Made by a program: the position numbers and the translations under genes. 64,000 bases of DNA from the NCBI RefSeq assembly GCF_019175385.1, contig NC_083346.1, positions 87,806,543-87,870,542 of the forward strand, given 5' to 3'. Origin of the DNA: Lycium barbarum. Its lineage: Eukaryota; Streptophyta; Magnoliopsida; Solanales; Solanaceae. The notes under the pieces are model-generated. The model ran no database searches. It was not told where the DNA came from and saw nothing but the letters and a program-made list of their open reading frames with translations. Shown here one piece after another: positions 57,157 to 64,000 of this stretch; the stretch's first letter is position 1, and each line of letters begins with the position of its first letter.

Positions 57157-57210
57157 GTAGCCTCCTATTTATAAATGTGGCGCGCTACACACCCATAAAC
57201 AAGACTCTAC
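57157..57210 (-). promoter_or_regulatory. Leader stem-loop with GCGCGC apical palindrome, array unit 1
   Basis: On the minus strand TCTTGTTTAT pairs with ATAAATAGGA, all ten positions if two G-U pairs are counted. It is extended by GTAG/CTAC across AG/GG. The loop is TGTAGCGCGCCACA, with GCGCGC at 57180-57185. It is about 38 nt from the primer site. Confidence 0.68.
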
Positions 57211-57247
57211 CGGACACGACTTTGCAGACAACCCCTAGGACAGTCCT

Positions 57248-57259
57248 GCTCTGATACCA
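57248..57259 (-). other. Primer-binding site, tRNA-Met type, array unit 1
   Basis: TGGTATCAGAGC on the minus strand, three bases from the LTR end at 57263. Confidence 0.92.
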
Positions 57260-57262
57260 CTC

Positions 57263-58719
57263 TGTCACACCCAGACCTTACTAAGGTGTGACGGGCACCT
57301 GACCCTTATTTAGGGCCGAGCGAACCCTCAGACTTCTTCTGTACAGAAAATCACATCAAACTTCTTAAATCGAAAAAGGTAAAATGCAGAGTAATTTTTT
57401 TTTCTTTTTCAGAAAGTATTCTTTGAAGCCGAACGGATCCACAATCATACAGAATTCAGTACAATATACCACAGACTGACAAATCGGCTGACGGAGCCGC
57501 TTACAGACTGACAACCAACACCCACGACACTGTCTGCAAAGTCTCTAACATAAGTCCAGAACCATAACATACCAACTCTGACTCGACAGCACTCCAGGAG
57601 CAATTGGAGCTTACCAACTCCGCTGGATCATCTCCTGTAATAACTTCAGCTCATCTGGGAGTACCTGCGCGGCATGAAACGCAGCCCCCGAAGAACAGGG
57701 GGTCAGTACGGAAAATGTACCGAGTATGTAAAGCGAAAATGTCACAAGTATAATCATAATACGAACCAGAAGTACAGAAATATAATGAACAGAATCGAAC
57801 CCAAATCCGAAACGGACATATAGAGTTTGGCTGGCAGAATCATCGTACAGATCTGGGGCACAAAATGTGACTGACATGATCATAATTAGAGCCAGAGGTA
57901 CAGAATGTAAGGTCCGGATCAGATCATCAGAAGTGTAACACACAGAGACGTGATTCAACCGGACAGACAGAAGTATACCGGACAGAATCATAATCCAGAC
58001 GGACGGATAGAATTATAATCCAGACGGGCGGACAGAATTATGATCCAGACGGACGGACAGAGTCATAATCCAGACGGACAGACAGAATCCTAATCCAGAC
58101 GGACGGGCAAAATCATAATCCAGACGGACGGACAGAATCATATCATAATCCAATCAGACAGACAGAATCATAATAGGGTACAGGAACGTGGTCGCCACTC
58201 CTGCCTTTGGCGCCACAACATATCACATTTCAGAAGATTTCATATCTTCGAACATCTCCGACACATAACACATCATATCATAACCACGGTAACCCCGGGG
58301 ACAGATCACACGCCGGGAAACCAGACACATCATGCATCGTAACATATACACGGTAACCGGGGACGGACATATACCACAGTACCCCGGAACCGGACACATC
58401 ATACTTCGGAATTCATACATGGGACCCGGCCCCCCGACAAGGGACTCGGCGGCCCATCCGCACGATATAAACCGGCCCGGGACCCGGTGAAAGAGATCAT
58501 GACACATGCACGAGCAGAGTAGTGAGAAACCAAATACACATATAATCAGACTCGATAGAATAATCGAACGTGCTATCAGAATATTCATAACAGATTACCC
58601 ATATCAGAATGCTTATATTAAAATACTTATGTCGGAGTACTCATATCAGAATACTTATGTCAGAATGCTTAGGTCAAAATACTTATATCAAAATACTTAT
58701 ATCAGAGTAGTTATATCAG
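57263..58719 (-). mobile_element. Array LTR 2, truncated (minus strand)
   Basis: It matches LTR 3 from TGTCACACCC through GTTATATCAG and then joins internal sequence (58720 equals 55874). ATCAG is shared by both parents at the join, indicating recombination at a microhomology of about 5 bp. The U3 promoter part is missing. It contains the minisatellite at 57956-58170 and ATCAGAATACTT repeats (58600-58719). Confidence 0.9.
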
Positions 58720-59356
58720 GGTTTGTCTATTCCTTGACAACATTCCTTGTCGTAGTCGCGATTCCTTTGGTTTCGCTTGTTTAAGTCAATTTTCAACCCT
58801 CACACACTTTTCTCTCATTTCATATAACCATACTTCATCCTCTTCCGGAGGTTCGACTCGGTCATATTTCCTACCTTTCGCTTCCTCCTAATGTTTGACC
58901 TTTTTGCTTTTGCTTCACTTACTCTCTTTCCTTTCCAATATCATTATACCAGAACTTTCCAAGCTTAACAGATAGAAGGAATGACAAAAGCCTACTTTAT
59001 AACATTTGTACCATTTATCTCGTTATTGTTACTTGGAGCTCGGTACCCTTATTCAATTGGTGCCTTTCGCATTCTAGCACCGGTCGCGGGGACACACGTA
59101 TTCACTAGTGCAATCACAAATAAGGCATCATACGCATTCATATGTGCATACATAATTATTTTCAACTAGGCCACACATTACCTCCAAACGTTGTTCAAGC
59201 CTATTCTAATTCCAAAGCCGTAGCGTTCTTTCCGTTTCTTCTCTAATCTATCTGATTGCGTGCTGTGTGGCCTTTCATGATCTCCAACCATCTCGTATAT
59301 TCTAATCCCACTCGGGTTATTTTAACTTTCCATTCGTCTCTTATATCGGAATATAT

Positions 59357-59473
59357 AAAATTCTTGCATACTTCCCAGGGGGATCACCCATCCTGAAATT
59401 GCTCCCACCTGAGCACGCTTAACCTCAAAACTTTGGTGGAATTCAGTGCCTTAATGCTGATATAATCACGTCC
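59357..59473 (-). ncRNA. 5S rRNA-derived sequence, array copy 2
   Basis: It is identical in layout to copy 1: boxes A and C and 31-base spacing, with TTTT at 59357-59360 after an RNA of about 117 nt. One G-to-A difference lies beside box A (plus strand AACCTCAAAAC). Confidence 0.82.
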
Positions 59474-60002
59474 ACTTCCGCGTATGACCTTTACTACATA
59501 ATCTGTAGCCAGTCAAAGTTTTACAGATTTCGAGGCGTGTTCGTAACACGTCCTTTCTTTCAAAATTACCATTTTACCCTTTTTCCATCTTTACTGCTCA
59601 GAGTCTATACGCAACAAATACCAACAATATCTCACAGATTATACATGTATATGCCATACTCCAGCCAACCGGGGCCTCCATGTATCGTATCATATCACAT
59701 CAGACCATATCACATCATATCATGTCATATCGTATCATATCATATCGTATCATATCGTATTATATCCTATTGTGTCGTTTCATATCGCACCGTATCATAT
59801 CATACCAAATCACAGCCGTACAAAGCTTCCGGTTTCAGGTAACAGAACAAATATTTTCAGACTTGCCCTTGTAACCTTTCCATATCGTTACTTGCTCCCT
59901 TCCGTCGTATGTAAGGCTTACATATGGAATTTCATTCTCCTATGACTTGGCTCTATCGCACGATCTATGACAGAAAGAAGGTCAACAATCCCTAGATGCC
60001 CC

Positions 60003-60056
60003 GTAGCCTCCTATTTATAAATGTGGCGCGCTACACACCCATAAACAAGACTCTAC
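60003..60056 (-). promoter_or_regulatory. Leader stem-loop with GCGCGC palindrome, array unit 2
   Basis: Same sequence as unit 1, with GCGCGC at 60026-60031. It is not independent evidence, because units 1 and 2 are recent duplicates. Confidence 0.65.
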
Positions 60057-60093
60057 CGGACACGACTTTGCAGACAACCCCTAGGACAGACCT

Positions 60094-60105
60094 GCTCTGA
60101 TACCA
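60094..60105 (-). other. Primer-binding site, tRNA-Met type, array unit 2
   Basis: TGGTATCAGAGC on the minus strand, three bases from the LTR end at 60109. Confidence 0.92.
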
Positions 60106-60108
60106 CTC

Positions 60109-63100
60109 TGTCACACCCAGACCTTACTAAGGTGTGACGGGCACCTGACCCTTATTTAGGGCTGAGCGAACCCTCAGACTTCTTCTGTACAGAAAATCAC
60201 ATCAAACTTCTTAAATCGAAAAAGGTAAAATGCATAGTAATTTTTTTTTCTTTTTCAGAAAGTATTCTTTGAAGCCGAACGGATCCACAATCATACAGAA
60301 TTCAGTACAATAAACCACAGACTGACAAATCGGCTGACGGAGCCGCTTACACACTGACAACCAACACCCACGACACTGTCTGCAAAGTCTCTAACATAAG
60401 TCCAGAACCATAACATACCAACTCTGACTCGACAGCACTCCATGAGAAATTGGAGCTTACCAACTCCGCTGGATCATCTCCTGTAATAACTTCAGCTCAT
60501 CTGGGAGTACCTGCGCGGCATGAAACGCAGCCCCCGAAGAACAGGGGGTCAGTACGGAAAATGTACCGAGTATGTAAAGCGAAAATGTCACAAGTATAAT
60601 CATAATCCGAACCAGAAGTACAGAAATATAACGAACAGAATCGAACCCAAATCCGAAACGGACATACAGAGTTTGGCTGGCAGAATCATCGTACAGATCT
60701 GGGGCACAAAATGTGACTGACATGATCATAATTAGAGCCAGAGGTACAGAATGTAAGGTCCGGATCAGATAATCAGAAGTGTAACACACAGAGACGTGAT
60801 TCAACCGGACAGACAGAAGTATACCAGACAGAATCATAATCCAAACGGACGGATAGAATTATAATCCAGACGGGCGGACAGAATTATGATCCAGACGGAC
60901 GGACAGAGTCATAATCCAGACGGACAGACAGAATCCTAATCCAGACGGACGGGCAAAATCATAATCCAGACGGACGGACAGAATCATATCATAATCCAAT
61001 CAGACAGACAGAATCATAATAGGGGATAGGAACGTGGTCGCCACTCCTGCCTTTGGCGCCACAACATATCATATTTCAGAAGATTTCATATCTTCGAACA
61101 TCTCCGTCACATAACACATCATAGCATAACCACGGTAACCCCGGGGACAGATCACACGCCAGGAAACCGGACACATCATGCTTCGTAACATATACACGGT
61201 AACCGGGGACGGACATATACCACAGTACCCCGGAACCGGACACATCATACTTCGGAATTCATACATGGGACCCGGCACCCCGACAAGGGACTCGGCGGCC
61301 CATCCGCACGATATAAACCGGCCCGGGACCCGGTGAAAGAGATCATGACACATGCACGAGCAGAGTAGTGAGAAACCAAATGCACATATAATCAGACTCG
61401 ATAGAATAATCGAACGTGCTATCAGAATATTCATAACAGATTACCCATATCAGAATGCTTATATTAAAATACTTATGTCGGAGTACTCATATCAGAATAC
61501 TTATGTCAGAATGCTTAGGTCAAAATACTTATATCAAAATACTTATATCAGAGTAGTTATATCAGAATACTTATGTCGGGATTCTCATATCCAAAATACT
61601 TATATCCGAATACTTCTATCAAAATGTTTACGTCAAATTTCTTGTATCGGAGTACTTATGTCAAAATACTTTTGTCAAAATATACTTATGCAAAATACTT
61701 GTATCCAAATGCCTATATCGGAATACTCATATCAAAATTTCCAGATACTTATATCAGAGAGTACATACAGTTCATAACATATCCAGAACAATAGCCCAAG
61801 TTCCTCTTAATTACTATGCGGAAATGAGTCTAATAGAGCAATACAAATAGGGTTCGTGAATTGTGGGCCCACCTCAGATTAAGTCGAGGTGGCCTATATA
61901 AACAATGAACATTTAGCCTTATAGAGTCATCCATGAAGGTTTCAGGGCAATCTGGTTTCCTTTATAGAAGTTACGGACGTTCAAACTATGTTTCCATCAA
62001 AGCATAAGGTTCTTAGTTCAATTTCACTAAATGAATAGGGGTCAAAATCAAGCTCGGATTTCTAGGAATAGAGTTTCCCTCGAGACTCGTATCATAGCCT
62101 ATTACAACTAGGACATGCCAAAAGAAAGGAAGGGTAAGCCTTACATACCTTTTCCGCTTCTTAAGCTTCTCCAAATTCGAATCCCGTTTCCTCCAAAACC
62201 TACAAATGGTCATGTTTACCAAATGTAAATTACAAAACGTTAGGAATTTAATCTTAACCAATCCTTGTCTTAATCTTTCAAATGGATTCACCTATATTCT
62301 GCCGAAATTTCGGCAGCATTTCCCCAGTAAATACACCATCCCGAGAATATGGTTCGGCCCAAATCAACATCAACAGTAATCCGGGAATTCAACCCGGCCA
62401 ATCTATCAACAATACCAACAATTATTCTAACAACACTTCAATATCAAATTCAATTCACACAATATTTCAAACAACTCAAACAAGGCTCCAACTCTCCCGA
62501 AATTGCCTCCAAATCCGAGAACTACACCAAACACATTCTTCTCTTCCAAACTCATAACTTATACCATTACCCCACACATTAACAATACAATTCTCCTAAA
62601 TACAAGAATTACATAAAATTCACATAAATTTCCAAATCATCCCACAACCATCATAACATTATTTTGAGTCATTAAACTTGCACTTCTCATCACAGAATTC
62701 ATAACGACGGCAACTAAAACGCTAACGACAATTTGTTTATTTTTCAACACACCAAGAGGGGCCATTCGGCCCACACCCAACACACACACCTAAGGAGAAT
62801 TTTCACTCTTTTCTTCACACTACAATATTCAAAACATGCTAATTAACATTAATTCATGACTTTCATCACAACATACACACGGCCCAACCATCACACGGCC
62901 TTACTTACAACACACATTATTTTCATGATTTCCATGCATTTCTACACACCACGACATCCACAAGCATCCATAATACATAAAAGAAGATTGAATTCTTACC
63001 TTTTCATCCAAACTTCTTCACTTGGCTAAGGTCTCAAATTGATGAAACAAGCCCTCCATCTTCCAAAACAACTCCACCATGTTGTAGAGGACCCTTGAAT

Positions 63101-63370
63101 TGGTAGGAATACAACAAGAAAATAATTTTTGGGACAAACTTTCAAGAGACAAAAATTGGAGACCGTGGCCGAAATTGGCCCTTTGGTTTTCTCCTTGTTC
63201 TTTCCTTTTTCTCTCAAGTTTTCGTGAACCTTTTCAAGGCATATGATGAATTTTAATCCATGTGCCATATTTATTAAGAGGTCATGTGCATGGCACATGC
63301 CTATCTTATTTTATTTTCCTTTCTTCTTTTCTAGAAATTTCTTCAATTTATAGCAAGGATGACTTATTTG
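60109..63370 (-). mobile_element. Array LTR 3, most complete copy (minus strand)
   Basis: It begins TGTCACACCC and runs to GACTTATTTG, where it joins internal sequence (63371 equals 56234). It lacks only the final 300 or so bases seen at 54766-55062. An intact LTR would thus be about 3.5 kb. Features are the minisatellite (60804-61018), the CCCGGC/GGGACTCGG region, ATCAGAATACTT repeats (61443-61757), a middle part absent from LTRs 1 and 2, and a TATA box (CTATAAATTG on the minus strand, 63344-63353). The segment 61800-63000 aligns with the plus-strand LTR at 29870-30980. No gene lies inside. Confidence 0.88.
61443..61757 (-). repeat. ATCAGAATACTTAT-type short tandem repeats in LTR 3
   Basis: About 20 diverged units of 13-16 bp. 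LTR 2 retains the first third (58597-58719). The recombination that made unit 2 used one of these units. Confidence 0.8.
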
Positions 63371-64000
63371 CCGGTCGCGGGGACACACGTATTCACTAGT
63401 GCAATCACAAATAAGGCATCATACGCATTCATATGTGCATACATAATTATTTTCAACTAGGCCACACATTACCTCCAAACGTTGTTCAAGCCTATTCTAA
63501 TTCCAAAGCCGTAGCGTTCTTTCTGTTTCCTCTCTAATCTATCTGATTGCGTGCTGTGTGGCCTTTCATGATCTCCAACCATCTCGTATATTCTAATCCC
63601 ACTCGGGTTATTTTAACTTTCCATTCTTCTCTTATATCGGAATATATAAAATTCTTGCATACTTCCCAGGGGGGTCACCCATCCTGAAATTGCTCCCACC
63701 TGAGCACGCTTAACCTCGAAACTTTTGTGGAATTCAGTGCCTTAATGCTGATGTAATCACGTCCACTTCCGCGTATGACCTTTACTACATAATCTGTAGC
63801 CAGTCAAAGTTTTACAGATTTCGAGGCGTGTTCGTAACACGTCCTTTCTTTCAAAATTACCATTTTACCCTTTTTCCATCTTTACTGCTCAGAGTCTATA
63901 CGCAACAAATACCAATAATATCTCACAGATTATACATGTATATGCCATACTCCAGCCAACCGGGGCCTCCATGTACCGTATCATATCACATCAGACCATA
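63371..64000 (-). mobile_element. Internal region, array unit 3, partial (minus strand)
   Basis: It matches 56234-56863 with a few differences and continues past the window. The join to LTR 3 shares only CC. It holds the hairpin, the 5S block and the start of the microsatellite. The primer site and LTR that should follow lie outside the window. Confidence 0.88.
63648..63764 (-). ncRNA. 5S rRNA-derived sequence, array copy 3
   Basis: Boxes A and C, the 31-base spacing and TTTT (63648-63651) are all present. It differs from copies 1 and 2 at a few positions (plus strand GGGGGGTCACCC and CTGATGTAATC), so box C here reads GGATGGGTGACC, the true 5S form. Confidence 0.82.

Larger units (their letters stand above)
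55100..57247 (-). mobile_element. Internal region of non-autonomous element, unit 1, non-coding (minus strand)
   Basis: About 2.15 kb between primer site (57248-57259) and polypurine tract (55063-55077). No gag or pol motif is readable on either strand. In element order it contains the leader stem-loop (57157-57210), a TATC/ATATG microsatellite (56838-56965), a hairpin (56688-56707), the 5S-derived block (56524-56627), and unrecognised sequence. A C-run at 55287-55299 is present. The size and lack of coding fit a LARD-type derivative that uses a partner's proteins. Confidence 0.8.
58720..60093 (-). mobile_element. Internal region, array unit 2, 3'-truncated (minus strand)
   Basis: It is near-identical to 55874-57247 at a constant offset of 2,846, with only a few substitutions. 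It carries the leader stem-loop, microsatellite, hairpin and 5S block but has lost the polypurine-tract end. It is non-coding. The very high similarity to unit 1 implies a recent duplication. Confidence 0.9.

Noticed and set aside
53331..64000. CRISPR-like repeat arrays (regular short repeats with spacers)
   Set aside because: The repeats are minisatellites in plant LTRs, with no spacers of constant length and no cas genes. The window is clearly eukaryotic.

Overview
The window looks like repeat-dense nuclear DNA from a plant, probably a large-genome eudicot. I infer Solanaceae from the look of the elements but cannot prove it. I found no intact host gene, tRNA gene or CRISPR array. Almost all of the 64 kb is LTR retrotransposon sequence: nested, truncated and broken by point mutations, on both strands. 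Two Ty3/gypsy groups account for it: the Ogre/Tat group (long LTRs, tRNA-Arg-like primer site, extra archaeal-type RNase H) and the Tekay/Del chromovirus group (tRNA-Met primer site, integrase plus chromodomain). A non-autonomous family derived from the second group is also present.

Layout. 1-14529 is an Ogre/Tat LTR multiplet: a partial LTR, a minisatellite-bearing 3' UTR, a long LTR with a 1,078-bp tandem duplication, primer site, broken gag, and a third partial LTR fused directly to gag. 14530-18572 is the 3' end of a Tekay element (integrase, chromodomain, polypurine tract, LTR). 18573-21375 is unclassified, probably retroelement-derived, and holds hairpin-forming repeats. 21376-29474 is a minus-strand Tekay element with broken gag-pol; its 5' LTR is cut where a plus-strand LTR begins. 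29475-35115 is a plus-strand element with a 2.96-kb LTR, primer site, gag and a degenerate protease start, then a non-coding module containing a 5S rRNA-derived sequence. 35116-49660 is a minus-strand Ogre/Tat element split by a nearly complete minus-strand Tekay element (36289-45682). 49660-53330 holds the gag and LTR of another minus-strand element and a second LTR fragment. 53331-64000 is a minus-strand tandem LTR-internal array of a non-autonomous family, with three more 5S-derived copies.

How the parts relate. Several short cis-elements recur across elements whose coding regions are dead or absent. These are a palindrome-topped stem-loop about 40-50 nt after the primer site, an inverted repeat abutting the polypurine tract, palindrome clusters upstream of the LTR TATA box, and the 5S-derived module. 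Their retention in the coding-free array suggests they are what a non-autonomous element needs to be transcribed, packaged and copied by a partner's proteins. The most interesting candidates are the stem-loop, which resembles a retroviral dimer-initiation hairpin, and the internal 5S module, which could direct Pol III transcription of an RNA of about 117 nt. Both are inferences from sequence read by eye and need computation and RNA data.
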